A program made the position numbers and the translations under genes. The notes beneath the pieces were generated by a model. That model saw only the letters and a list, made by a program, of their open reading frames with translations. It made no database searches and was not told the DNA's origin. A stretch of 63,435 nt of DNA from JACQFK01 sp041482015 (GTDB lineage: Bacteria; Planctomycetota; MHYJ01; JACPRB01): contig JBGPCZ010000009.1 of the NCBI GenBank assembly GCA_041482015.1, positions 1 to 63,435 on the forward strand, written 5' to 3'. This document shows, piece after piece, positions 17,207 through 25,678 of this stretch (the stretch's first letter is position 1; every line of letters begins with the position of its first letter).

Positions 17207-18528
17207 TGCGGGATCTCCAGCTCAGCCGTCGGACTCTCCTCCGCGGCGCCGGCACCGCCATCGCGCTGCCGTTCCTCGAGGCGATGATGCCCCGGACGCT
17301 TCTCGCGGCCCCCGCCGCGAAGACGCCCGTGCGCATGGCCTTCATCTTCTTCACCAACGGCTGCAACATGGAACTGTGGCGCCAGCCCAAGGCGGGCGGT
17401 CTCCCGGAGACCCTGACCCCCTTGAAGCCCGTCGCGACCCACCTGCTCCACATCACCGGGTTGAAGCACACGAACGGCGAGGGCCTGGGCGACGGCGCCG
17501 GCGACCACGCGCGCGACAGTGCCGTGTTCCTGACCGGTGCGCACCCCAAGAAGACCGACGGCAAGGACATCGCGGCGGGCGTCTCGGCCGACCAGTTCGC
17601 CGCACAGCAGATCGGGGGCGAGACGCGGTTCCCGTCGCTGGAGCTCGGCACGGACGGCGGCGCGCAGTCGGGGAACTGCGATTCCGGCTACAGCTGCGCC
17701 TACTCGTCCAACATCTCGTGGAGGACGCCGTCCTCCCCGATGGCCAAGGAGACCAACCCCCGCTCCCTCTTCATCCGGCTCTTCGGCGACCCGAAGGCGC
17801 GCCAGAGCGAGGCGGAGATCGCCCGCGAGGCGACCTACACCCGGAGCATCCTCGACATGGTGCTCGAGGACACCAAGCGCCTCAAGAACCGCATCGGTGT
17901 CACCGACCAGGTGAAACTGGACGAATACCTCGACGGCGTCCGCGCCATCGAGAAGCAGATCCAGGGCGTGGAGAAGCTGGCCGCGGCGCCGCCCCCCTCG
18001 ATGGAGCTGCCGAGCAGCATCCCGGCGGACCACGGCGCGCACATCCGCCTCATGTTCGACGTCCTCGCCGCCGCGTTCCAGACCGACCAGACGCGCATCG
18101 CGACGTTCATGCTCACCAACTCGGGAAGCAACAAGACCTTCCCGTCGATCGGCGTGACCGAGGGCCACCACACGCTCTCGCACCACGCCGGCGCGAAGGA
18201 CAAGCTCGAAAAGATCGGGAAGATCGACAAGTTCTACGCCGAGCAGTTCGCCCACTTCCTGGTCAAGCTCAACTCGATCAAGGAGGAGAAGGGCACCGTC
18301 CTGGACAACTCGATGATCCTGTACGGCGGCGCCATCTCGGACGGCAACCGCCACAACCACGACGACCTGCCCATCGTCGTCGCGGGCAAGGGCGGCGGCA
18401 CGCTCGCCTCGGGCCGGTTCCTCAAGATGTCCGGCCAGCCCGTCTGCAACCTCTTCCTCGCGATGTTCGCGCGGGCGAAGGTCAAGGCGGTCACGTTCGG
18501 CGACGGGACCCGGCCCCTCCCGATCTAG
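17203..18528 (+). CDS. DUF1552 Tat-exported protein
   Basis: A 441-residue protein with a twin-arginine signal (SRRTLLRGAGTAIALP). Its body matches DUF1552, with TNGCNMELWRQPK near the start of the mature protein, HARDSAVFLTGAHP, TFMLTNSGSNKTFPSIGV with GHHTLSHH, and NSMILYGGAISDGNRHNHDD. The last two resemble segments of the alkaline-phosphatase-like DUF1501 family. In planctomycetes it is nearly always encoded next to a DUF1592 protein, as here, so the two probably act as a secreted pair. The reaction is unknown. His- and Asp-rich phrases at the C-terminus suggest a metal site. Confidence 0.93.
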   Translation: MMRDLQLSRRTLLRGAGTAIALPFLEAMMPRTLLAAPAAKTPVRMAFIFFTNGCNMELWRQPKAGGLPETLTPLKPVATHLLHITGLKHTNGEGLGDGAGDHARDSAVFLTGAHPKKTDGKDIAAGVSADQFAAQQIGGETRFPSLELGTDGGAQSGNCDSGYSCAYSSNISWRTPSSPMAKETNPRSLFIRLFGDPKARQSEAEIAREATYTRSILDMVLEDTKRLKNRIGVTDQVKLDEYLDGVRAIEKQIQGVEKLAAAPPPSMELPSSIPADHGAHIRLMFDVLAAAFQTDQTRIATFMLTNSGSNKTFPSIGVTEGHHTLSHHAGAKDKLEKIGKIDKFYAEQFAHFLVKLNSIKEEKGTVLDNSMILYGGAISDGNRHNHDDLPIVVAGKGGGTLASGRFLKMSGQPVCNLFLAMFARAKVKAVTFGDGTRPLPI

Positions 18529-18568
18529 GGTTGCGCCGCGCGGCCTGCGTGGGGTATCCTCTCGGGGC

Positions 18569-19687
18569 ATGTTCGCCTTCGCCCTGCTCCTCGCGCTCGT
18601 GCCCCTCGACCCCGCCCGGGGCGAGCAGGACAAGGTCCAGATCATCGACCGCCTCGACCGCCAGAAGGATCTCTACGACAAGTCGGCCCGCGCGTGCGAG
18701 GAGGCCCTCAAGCTGATCGAGAGTGATCCGGAGGCCGCGCTCCAGAAGCTCAACGAGATCCACGAGCGCCTCGAGGTGCCCGACAAGCCCGGCCTCCAGC
18801 ACTTCGAGAAGATCATCAAGTTCGAGGTCCAGTCGGGCGACTACTCCGCGCCGTTCGCCTTCTACCCCTTCCAGGTCCGCGGCCGTGCCCGGCTCCGGCT
18901 TGCGGCGGCCGCGAAGGAGGTCGAGGAGAAGCGCCGGCTCCTGTCGGACGCAGTCGCCGACCTCCAGAAGTCGGTCGACCGGGGCGTGAAGGCGAGCGAA
19001 GAGCACCTCCTGCGCGCGAAGGAGGAGCTCGCGAAACTGCCCGCGCCGGCCCCTCCCGCGCCGACGCCGGCGGAACTCGCCGCCGCGTGGGCGAAGGAAT
19101 GGGCCGTGGTCCGGCCGAGGCTCGCGTTCACGAACTTCAAGCCCGGGGAGGCCGGGCTGGCCGGCGCCGCGGGGAAGCTCCTCAAAAGGATGGCCGTCGA
19201 GGCCTCGCCCCGAGACCAGGTCGACGCCGCCGCATGGGTCGTCTCCGAGACGGAGACCGCGAGGGGGCGCGTGAAGTCGCTCCCGCGCGAGGAGGCGAGG
19301 CGCGCCGTCGCGTGGTGCGAGACGCTCGCCGCCGCGGCCGCGGGGATCGACTCGCTCAAGGCCTCCCGCGAGGCGCTCGCCGCCGTCCGCGGCGAGGCGG
19401 CCCGCATCGCCGACTACCGCGGCTCCTTCACGCTGAAGATCGGCCCGGCCCCGTATGGCGAGCAGGTGCGCGTCCTGCGCGAGGGGGCCGAGGTGCCGCT
19501 CCCCGCGGGCGCGACGCCGCTCGTGCTGGTGAATCTCGAGATCGGCGATTTCACGGTCGAACTCTCGCACCCGGAGGCGGGGAAGCGCACGGTCGCGATC
19601 CCGGCGGGGTCGCTCCTGGAGGGGAAGGTCTACGTCCTCTCGGGGCGGATGAAGGGCGGGGAGCTCGTCGTCACGCCCCTACCGTAA
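18569..19687 (+). CDS. Secreted coiled-coil protein, unknown function
   Basis: A 372-residue protein with the signal MFAFALLLALVPLDPARG. The N-terminal half is charged and helical (KIIDRLDRQKDLYDKSAR-like heptads and repeated Ala/Glu/Arg runs), and a proline-rich break (LPAPAPPAPTPAEL) separates it from a second helical stretch. The last 90 residues form beta strands ending in SGRMKGGELVVTPLP. No enzyme motif is visible. It starts 40 bases after the DUF1552 gene and may be the third gene of that operon. The 3' end overlaps the convergent kinase gene by nine bases. Confidence 0.75.
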   Translation: MFAFALLLALVPLDPARGEQDKVQIIDRLDRQKDLYDKSARACEEALKLIESDPEAALQKLNEIHERLEVPDKPGLQHFEKIIKFEVQSGDYSAPFAFYPFQVRGRARLRLAAAAKEVEEKRRLLSDAVADLQKSVDRGVKASEEHLLRAKEELAKLPAPAPPAPTPAELAAAWAKEWAVVRPRLAFTNFKPGEAGLAGAAGKLLKRMAVEASPRDQVDAAAWVVSETETARGRVKSLPREEARRAVAWCETLAAAAAGIDSLKASREALAAVRGEAARIADYRGSFTLKIGPAPYGEQVRVLREGAEVPLPAGATPLVLVNLEIGDFTVELSHPEAGKRTVAIPAGSLLEGKVYVLSGRMKGGELVVTPLP

Positions 19688-21655
19688 CTTCTCGAAGACC
19701 GACTCGACCCGCGTCCCGAAGGCCTTGGGCTCCGCGGCCCCTCCCAGGGCGCGGAGGGCCTCCCCTTCGCCCTTGAGGTCGCGCGCGATCTCCTCCTCCG
19801 TGCGGCCCGCGAAGAATCCGCGCAGCGCAGCGGCCGCGACGATCGACGTCCAGAGCTCGCGGCGCGACTCGAGGCTGACGTTCGTCCGCGGGGCGAGGGC
19901 GCGGAGGCTTTTCTCGCAGCGGTCGAGCTCGGCCTCGGGGTTGGCCGAGGCGAGGCAGTCGTCGAGGCGGATCTGCGCGAGTTCCGCGAGGTCGTGCGGG
20001 AACCCTTCCGCGATCTCCGCCAGGGTCCGGCCGTGGTCCTCCAGGAAGGGATGGCGGGCGCGGAAATCGCCGGGGAGTCTCTGGACGAAGGAGCTCCATT
20101 GTTCCAGGAGCACCCGCGCCGTCTCCCTCCGCCCGTCAACTTTTGAGCGGGGCTCGTCGCGCGCCTGCGCGACCTCCCGGCGCAGGGTCTCTTCAAGGTC
20201 CGCGGCCGCGAGCTGCTCCACCGCCTTGAATCGGCCGTTCTCGCCGGAGGGGACGAGCGGGACCGCCGCGACCGCGGAGTCGAGGAGCGACCGGGCTTCG
20301 GCCTTCCCGGTGCGCACCGCGTCAAGGGCGGGTCGCAGGTCGCGCACCCACGCGAAGGCGGGGTCCGTCGAGGGCGCCGGAAGCGCGAAGAGGGTCTCGA
20401 ACTCCCCCGGGTCGAGCGATCGGAGCTGGGCCTCCGACTTGATCGTGGAAAGGTTTCCGAGGAATCGCGCGAGCCCCTCGGATCCGCGGTCGGGCTCGAC
20501 GAACTTCACCTCGACGGGGCGGCGGAAGAGGAGCCACGCGCCGGCGCCGGCGGCGGTCAAAAGGGCCGCGAGAACGAGGGACGCGAGCGCCGGGCGGTGG
20601 CGGAACTGCCGGAGCGCGAGCTTGAGCGGGCCGGGACGGCGCGCGACGATCTCCTTGTCCGAGAGCCACCGTCGCAGGTCCTCGGCGAGTTCGAGGGCCG
20701 TCGCGTACCGGTCGGCCTTCTCGCGCGACATCGCCTTCAGGATGATCGTCTCCACCTCGGGCGGGATCGCGGGGTTGATCTTCCGCGGCGGGTCGGGGGA
20801 CTGGAAGATCACGCGCGTGAGCAGGTCGAGGTTGCTGCCGCCCGCGAAGGGCGCGGTCTTCGCGAGGATCGCGTAGAGCGTGGCCCCCAGCGAGTAGACG
20901 TCGCTCTGCTCGTCGATGTCGCCGACGCGCGCCTGGGCCTGCTCGGGCGGCATGAAGGCGGGGGTCCCCATGACGACGCCGGAGGCGGAGAGGGTGCTGT
21001 CGGTGCTGAGCGACTTCGCGAGACCGAAGTCCATGACGTAGGGCCAGCCCTTCTGGTTGAGCATGATGTTCTGCGGCTTGAGGTCGCGGTGGATCACGCC
21101 GGCGCGGTGGGCCTCGTGGAGCGCCTCGGCGACGCGCGCGAAGAGGTCGATCCACTCGCGCATGGGCTTCTCCAGGCCGGGCGCGCCGAGGGTGGGGCCG
21201 TCGATGTACTCCATCGCGATGTAGGGCGCGGGCGACTGCCCGGCCCGCTGCGCGGGGACCTCGCCGACCTCGTAGATCGCGGCGATATTGGGGTGGCGGA
21301 GGCGGGCGGCGAGCTTGGCCTCGCGCTCGAAGCGGCGGACGTCGTCGAGGCTCTCCTCGTTGAGAAACTTGATCGCGGACCAGCGCGTGAGCTTCGTGTC
21401 CCACGCCTTCCAGACCCTGCCCATCCCGCCCTTGCCGATCTCCTCGACGAGGACATACTGGCCGAGGCGGCGGGTCGGGTCGCCCGCGTGGGCGAGGGCC
21501 TCGACGGGCAGTTCGTCGATCGACGATCCGCCGGAGGTCGTCGAATCCGGGGCGAGGAGTTCCTTGAACAGGGCGGCGCAGTCGTCGTGGTCGCCCCAGA
21601 ACGTCTCCCCGCAGCGTTCGCAGCGGCGCTCCGTTCCTCCCTGGGCCTCCGGCAT
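19679..21655 (-). CDS. Membrane-anchored Ser/Thr protein kinase with N-terminal zinc motif
   Basis: A 658-residue Hanks-type kinase. Residues 12-26 (CERC then DHDDC) form a small zinc-binding module. The kinase domain has GKGGMG at 74-79, Lys96, the catalytic HRDLKPQN with HRD at 189-191, DFG at 209-211 and the TPAFMPPEQA activation segment, so all catalytic residues are present. One transmembrane helix at about 354-377 separates it from a 280-residue helical extracytoplasmic region of unknown fold, presumably the sensor. The ATG at 21655 is chosen because the longer start precedes the zinc motif with an unlikely basic leader. It is divergent from an outer-membrane protein gene that could be a regulatory target. 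Confidence 0.93.
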   Translation of the reverse strand: MPEAQGGTERRCERCGETFWGDHDDCAALFKELLAPDSTTSGGSSIDELPVEALAHAGDPTRRLGQYVLVEEIGKGGMGRVWKAWDTKLTRWSAIKFLNEESLDDVRRFEREAKLAARLRHPNIAAIYEVGEVPAQRAGQSPAPYIAMEYIDGPTLGAPGLEKPMREWIDLFARVAEALHEAHRAGVIHRDLKPQNIMLNQKGWPYVMDFGLAKSLSTDSTLSASGVVMGTPAFMPPEQAQARVGDIDEQSDVYSLGATLYAILAKTAPFAGGSNLDLLTRVIFQSPDPPRKINPAIPPEVETIILKAMSREKADRYATALELAEDLRRWLSDKEIVARRPGPLKLALRQFRHRPALASLVLAALLTAAGAGAWLLFRRPVEVKFVEPDRGSEGLARFLGNLSTIKSEAQLRSLDPGEFETLFALPAPSTDPAFAWVRDLRPALDAVRTGKAEARSLLDSAVAAVPLVPSGENGRFKAVEQLAAADLEETLRREVAQARDEPRSKVDGRRETARVLLEQWSSFVQRLPGDFRARHPFLEDHGRTLAEIAEGFPHDLAELAQIRLDDCLASANPEAELDRCEKSLRALAPRTNVSLESRRELWTSIVAAAALRGFFAGRTEEEIARDLKGEGEALRALGGAAEPKAFGTRVESVFEKLR

Positions 21656-21750
21656 GATCCGGGGAGTATATCGCCGACGGGGGGCGCCGGGAAGCACCGG
21701 AGGCGACCCAAACAGAAGGTCTGTCTTGTGCGGGCGCGTTCAATTTTTTA

Positions 21751-21764
21751 CGCCCCCGGGGGCG
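21751..21764. repeat. 14-bp GC palindrome in divergent intergenic region
   Basis: CGCCCCCGGGGGCG sits between the divergent kinase and outer-membrane protein genes, next to a T6 run on its upstream side. The T-run is on the wrong side for an intrinsic terminator of either gene. It could be a protein-binding site or a structured leader. Confidence 0.35.
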
Positions 21765-21791
21765 GGCCGCCCCCGCCGCCCTTTGAATCTG

Positions 21792-21821
21792 TTGACAGTC
21801 CCCGAACGGGGGCCGTAGCAT
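21792..21821 (+). promoter_or_regulatory. Sigma70-like promoter of the outer-membrane protein gene
   Basis: A perfect -35 box, TTGACA (21792-21797), is followed after 18 bases by TAGCAT (21816-21821), a four-of-six match to the -10 consensus. The predicted start near 21828 leaves a leader of about 60 bases before the GTG at 21890. Confidence 0.65.
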
Positions 21822-21889
21822 CGCGCACCTCGGGTGAAAGGGAGGAGCGCACTACGCGATACTTCTTCGGGAACTCGCGGAGTACGCAC

Positions 21890-23107
21890 GTGTCGCGATT
21901 CGGGCACTGGGTGAAGGGCGCGCTGTCCGCCGCCATCGTCTGCGCCCTTTCCCTGCCCGCCGCCGCCCAGGACCAGCAGCTGGGCGCGCGGACCAAGGCG
22001 ATGGGCGGGAGCTACACGGCCTTCCAGGACGACCCGCTCCTCGTCTGGCTCAACCCCGCGGGGATCGCCACGCAGCCCGACCAGATGTCGATCGCGTACC
22101 AGACCTACACCGCCTACCCGAAGCGCGAGTCGACGGGGCTGAACGGCCAGCCGGTCTTCGACGTCAAGGGGCAGACGGTCCTCCCCGACCCGGTCATCAT
22201 CCCGTCCTACGTCGGTTTCGTCTTCCAGCTCGGGTCTTCCGAGTCTCCCATGGCGATGGGCGTCGGCTTCGCCCGGCCGTACACGCTGGACTACTCGCTC
22301 GACGAGGTCCTCACCCCGAACCAGTCGGTCTTCGAGCCGAAGTTCGAGGTGTCCGAGTCGCTTTCGCGGTTCCGCGTGGCCTTCGCCCGCGACTTCCGGT
22401 TCCGCCCGCGCGGCGACGCGGGCTTCCTGTCGCACCTCGCGGTCGGGCTCGGCGGCGACATCGGCTACGAGCAGTGGAGGTTCAGCACGCCGCCGGGCGA
22501 TCCGCGCGGGGAGCGGCGGGGGGCGTCGGCGGCGCTGGGCGGCGGCGCCGGGTTTCTCCTCGGGCTCTACGACGACCCCGACGCGTTCACGCTCCACCTG
22601 GGCGGCGCGTACCAGAGCCCCGTCCGGTTCGACTTCACCGTCGACCCGGACCGGATGCCTGCTTTCGACATGCCGCAGCAGGTCAACATCGGTCTCACGC
22701 TCTATCTGAACCGCGATATCCCGCTGCGGGTCACGTTCGACACGCAATTCATCCAGTGGAGCACGACCGCGCAGGATCCGTTCTTCTCCACGCAGGAGAA
22801 GTTCCGCGATTCGGTGAACTACTCCGTCGGCGCGGAGTACCGCATCGAGGTGACGGACCGGCTCCGTGTCTATCCGCGGCTGGGGTACCGGCGCTTCCAG
22901 GCGCCGTGGTCGGACAAGGACAACCTCCCGTCGACGGCGGGGTTCAAGCTCGTGCTCGACACCAAAGCCTCCGACTTCAACATCTTCACCTTCGGCGCCG
23001 GGATCTCGTGGACGACGGAGGCGAACAAGGTCCGCTCGATCGACATCGCGGGGGACGTGGGCGGCGACGCCTTCAACGTCGCGGTGGGGTACACGCATGA
23101 GTTCTAG
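21890..23107 (+). CDS. FadL/UPF0164-like outer-membrane beta-barrel protein
   Basis: A 405-residue protein. The GTG at 21890 gives the signal VSRFGHWVKGALSAAIVCAL, with cleavage after AAAQ. The mature protein begins QQLGARTKAMGGSYTAFQDD and continues LVWLNPAGIA, the plug-like N-terminus found in FadL, PorV and UPF0164 barrels. The rest alternates polar and aromatic residues in about 14 strands and ends in an aromatic residue (THEF), as expected for Bam-dependent insertion. The likely role is transport of hydrophobic compounds or a secretion-associated barrel. It overlaps the following PD40 lipoprotein gene by 11 bases, so the two products are coupled. Confidence 0.82.
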   Translation: MSRFGHWVKGALSAAIVCALSLPAAAQDQQLGARTKAMGGSYTAFQDDPLLVWLNPAGIATQPDQMSIAYQTYTAYPKRESTGLNGQPVFDVKGQTVLPDPVIIPSYVGFVFQLGSSESPMAMGVGFARPYTLDYSLDEVLTPNQSVFEPKFEVSESLSRFRVAFARDFRFRPRGDAGFLSHLAVGLGGDIGYEQWRFSTPPGDPRGERRGASAALGGGAGFLLGLYDDPDAFTLHLGGAYQSPVRFDFTVDPDRMPAFDMPQQVNIGLTLYLNRDIPLRVTFDTQFIQWSTTAQDPFFSTQEKFRDSVNYSVGAEYRIEVTDRLRVYPRLGYRRFQAPWSDKDNLPSTAGFKLVLDTKASDFNIFTFGAGISWTTEANKVRSIDIAGDVGGDAFNVAVGYTHEF

Positions 23108-24443
23108 GAGAGGGGCGCTCCTCCTCGCGCTGGCGCTCCTCGCGCCGAGCTGCAAGGGGAACGTCAACGATCACACGGTCATCGTCGCGGTCACCGACCG
23201 GGCGTCCGTGAGCACGCTGGGGGTCGAGGGCAACGACTCCTCCATTTTCCCATCGGTCTCCGCCGACGGCCGGTACGTCGCCTTCCAGTCGAAGGCCTCG
23301 AACCTGGTCCCCGGGGACACGTCCGGGTTCAAGGATGTGTTCCGGAAGGACATGATCACCGGCCAGTTGGAACTGGTCTCGGTGAACACGACCGGTGGAT
23401 TTGGCAATGGCGATTCCACCCGCCCGTCGATCTCCGCGGACGGCCGGTACGTGGCCTTCCAGTCGGACGCCGACGATCTTGTCGCGAGCGATACCAACGG
23501 CGTGAGCGACATCTTCATTCGGGACATGCAGCCTGGAGGGGCCGGGACGATCCGGGTCTCCGTGGTTACGGGAGCGGGTGCGGAGAGCTTTCCGCCGCTG
23601 TTCGGCGCCTTCGATCCCGTGATCTCTGCCAACGGCGCGTTCGTGGCATTCCGGTCGGATGCCACCGACCTCGTTACGAGTCCGGCCCTGACGCTCGGCG
23701 TCTTCAATGTCTTCCGTCACCCCAGGGCACCCAATGGTACGACGGACCTCGTCTCGGTCAACGCCACCGGTCCCGAACCGGATTTTGACAGCAGCGCGCC
23801 CTCGATTTCCGGCTCGGGCCAGTTCGTCGCATTTGAATCCTCCTCGACGAACCTGATCCCGGCCGGGACCACCGGCCAGCAGGTCTACGTTCGTGACATG
23901 ACCGGCGGCTCCACGGCGCTCTTCTCGGTGGACTCGGGGGGTGTCACCCAGGGTGACGCGCTCAGCGCCAACCCGTCCGTCTCCGACGACGGGACACGTG
24001 TTGTATTCGAGTCGCGCTCCACGAACCTGGCCCCCGTGGATGTTCCGGGGCAGTCCTACATCTTTCTCCACGTGACAGGGGGTCCAACCTCCGTCGTCTC
24101 GAAAAACAGCGCCGGGTTCCAGGCAATCGGCAGCTCGGTGCTTCCCGCCATCTCCGCGGACGGCCGGTACATCGTCTACATGTCGGGGGCGGAGAACCTG
24201 GTTCCTGCCGACACGAACGGAAAATTGGACGTTTTCTGGTTCGACTCGGTCGCCGGGCTGACCCTCCGGGTCTCCGTGGGAACCTACGGGGCCCAGGCGA
24301 ACGACGACTCGGGCGGGACGAACTCCCGGCCGGCCCTCTCCCCCGACGGTCGGTTCGTTGCTTTCGACTCGTTGGCGTCCAACCTGGTCGCTGCGGACGG
24401 GAACAGCATCGAAGATGCATTCGTGCATGGTCCGATGTATTGA
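23097..24443 (+). CDS. PD40/TolB-like beta-propeller lipoprotein
   Basis: A 448-residue lipoprotein (MSSRRGALLLALALLAPSCKG; the lipobox Cys is in APSC). The mature part is a series of about seven repeats of the form SADGRYVAFQSKASNLVPGD followed by a DVFRKDM-type strand, the pattern of PD40/WD40-like propellers such as TolB. The start overlaps the barrel gene by 11 bases. The likely role is an outer-membrane or periplasmic scaffold working with the barrel. Third codon positions are visibly richer in A/T here and in the next gene than in their neighbours, which could mean recent acquisition. No catalytic motif is visible. Confidence 0.85.
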   Translation: MSSRRGALLLALALLAPSCKGNVNDHTVIVAVTDRASVSTLGVEGNDSSIFPSVSADGRYVAFQSKASNLVPGDTSGFKDVFRKDMITGQLELVSVNTTGGFGNGDSTRPSISADGRYVAFQSDADDLVASDTNGVSDIFIRDMQPGGAGTIRVSVVTGAGAESFPPLFGAFDPVISANGAFVAFRSDATDLVTSPALTLGVFNVFRHPRAPNGTTDLVSVNATGPEPDFDSSAPSISGSGQFVAFESSSTNLIPAGTTGQQVYVRDMTGGSTALFSVDSGGVTQGDALSANPSVSDDGTRVVFESRSTNLAPVDVPGQSYIFLHVTGGPTSVVSKNSAGFQAIGSSVLPAISADGRYIVYMSGAENLVPADTNGKLDVFWFDSVAGLTLRVSVGTYGAQANDDSGGTNSRPALSPDGRFVAFDSLASNLVAADGNSIEDAFVHGPMY

Positions 24444-24467
24444 GGCTCGCTCTTAGGAGGGGATGGA

Positions 24468-25184
24468 ATGGCGCCGATCATGGTCCCGGTCATGCCCACC
24501 GCGCCCTATATTGATGGGAAAGTTCCGACTGAGCCCATCTGGGGCAACGCCCTGCAGGTGTTCCTGGGGACCAACAAGAAGTCGTACTTCCGGATCGGCT
24601 GCAAGACCGAGCCAACCGGGGAAGAATTCGTCTACCTCGGATTCTTCACCAACGAAATTCAGCCCACCATGAACTGCAGGGTCGTCGTTGGAATCCAGAC
24701 GATCGATCCTCCTGCCGTACCGAGCTGTGCGTGGAAGATCCATGTCTCTCCGTTCGATCAGTCGGTTCCGCCGGGTACATCGATTACCCCGCCCCTCATC
24801 GAGTACTGGCGGAATCCTCCGGGAACCGGTGTCCCCGGTCCCACCGACTGGAACCATACCAACCCGACCGTGAGCCTTCCGGCCGGCAAGAATCTGAACA
24901 ATGCCTGGCTCATCGATTACAGCCGGTCCTGGTATTATGCGGGCGCCATCTGGTCGATGGAGATGAGAATCCCGGTCAACGCGGCGGGGGACTACTCGGA
25001 CAAGGGCATCTGGTTTCCACCGGCCGGGGGACCGAACTGGAGCCTTTACGTGAACATCCTGAGTACCCCGAGTGCGGGTGGCCCCGGGAACGTCCAGAGA
25101 CCCTGGCCCGCGTCCCCTCTTCCGATGGGGGCCATCAACACGAGCACGCCCGACCAGGCGGATTGGGGACTGGCTTCGTTCTGA
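24468..25184 (+). CDS. CBM9/DOMON-like carbohydrate-binding domain protein
   Basis: A 238-residue protein preceded by an ideal SD (TTAGGAGGGG). It starts directly with the domain: PTAPYIDGKVPTEPIWGNAL is the opening of CBM9-like beta sandwiches (IDG..D..W), and WSMEMRIPVNAAGDY is a characteristic later strand. No signal peptide is evident, which is odd for this fold, so it may be cytoplasmic, use an unusual export route, or have a misread start. It follows the propeller lipoprotein by 24 bases and shares its less GC-biased codon use. The role is probably ligand binding rather than catalysis. Confidence 0.72.
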   Translation: MAPIMVPVMPTAPYIDGKVPTEPIWGNALQVFLGTNKKSYFRIGCKTEPTGEEFVYLGFFTNEIQPTMNCRVVVGIQTIDPPAVPSCAWKIHVSPFDQSVPPGTSITPPLIEYWRNPPGTGVPGPTDWNHTNPTVSLPAGKNLNNAWLIDYSRSWYYAGAIWSMEMRIPVNAAGDYSDKGIWFPPAGGPNWSLYVNILSTPSAGGPGNVQRPWPASPLPMGAINTSTPDQADWGLASF

Positions 25185-25202
25185 CCCCTACCGCACCGGG
25201 GT
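25184..25202. terminator. Small hairpin between convergent genes
   Basis: ACCCC (25184-25188) pairs with GGGGT (25198-25202) around a nine-base loop, spanning the stops of the CBM9-like and receiver genes. The stem is short and there is no T-run. Confidence 0.3.
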
Positions 25203-25589
25203 GTCGCGGGGGTCCAGGAGCGAGTGGATCATCCAGTAGAGGTTTCGCGGGTTGTAGGGCTTGGAGAGGAAGGCGTCGGCGCCCGTCCTCCGCCTCCACT
25301 CCTCGTCCGTGCCCCCGACGGTGCGGGTGATCGACGTCAGGAGGATCACGGGGACGGCGCGCGTCCGCTCGTCCTTCTTCAGCGTGGTGCAGACCTCGAA
25401 GCCCGATCGGCCGGGCAGCGTCGCCCCCAGCAGCACGAGGTCGGGGACCTCCTCCTGGATCCGCTCGAGGGCCTCCTCGCCGTCGGCCGCCTCGCGCACG
25501 ATGTAGCCCCGGCATCGGAGCGCCGACGCGAGCGCCTCCCGGTCCTCCCCGGATTCTCCGGCGATCAGGATCATTCTCGTCCCGCCCAT
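25188..25589 (-). CDS. Stand-alone response-regulator receiver domain without the phosphoacceptor Asp
   Basis: A 133-residue single-domain protein with the receiver fold: RMILIAGESGEDREALASAL, a helix with GYIVREAADGEEALERI, then PDLVLLGATLPGRSGFEV, PVILLTS and FLSKPYNPRNL. The Thr of LLTS and the Lys of LSKPY are kept. The phosphoacceptor position, normally Asp in LLD..LP, is Gly55, and the acidic pair after strand 1 reads Gly11-Glu12. It therefore cannot be phosphorylated in the standard way and probably acts as a constitutive or protein-binding pseudo-receiver. ATG 25589 is used; a GTG codon just before it is possible. It lies downstream of a sigma factor gene on the same strand, beyond a candidate terminator. 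Confidence 0.88.
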   Translation of the reverse strand: MGGTRMILIAGESGEDREALASALRCRGYIVREAADGEEALERIQEEVPDLVLLGATLPGRSGFEVCTTLKKDERTRAVPVILLTSITRTVGGTDEEWRRRTGADAFLSKPYNPRNLYWMIHSLLDPRDTPVR

Positions 25590-25652
25590 CACGCACCCCC
25601 GAACTCCATGATCTGTATCGCGCGGGGCGTGAAATCTTTCACCGAAGATGAT

Positions 25653-25674
25653 AAAAGCCGGGCGGGGAACCGGC
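25653..25674 (-). terminator. Intrinsic terminator of the sigma factor gene
   Basis: Read on the minus strand, GCCGG-loop-CCGGC (eight-base loop) is followed directly by TTTTAT, five bases after the sigma gene stop codon. The stem is short but GC-rich. Confidence 0.55.
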
Positions 25675-25678
25675 CGGC

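Noticed and set aside
21751..21764. GC palindrome with adjacent T-run considered as an intrinsic terminator
   Set aside because: The T-run is upstream of the stem on the plus strand, and on the minus strand it reads as A's, so neither direction fits.
20597..21889. Upstream extension of the outer-membrane protein frame (to 836 residues)
   Set aside because: It is antisense to the kinase gene, composition is Arg/Val/Glu-rich without a fold, and a signal peptide begins at GTG 21890.
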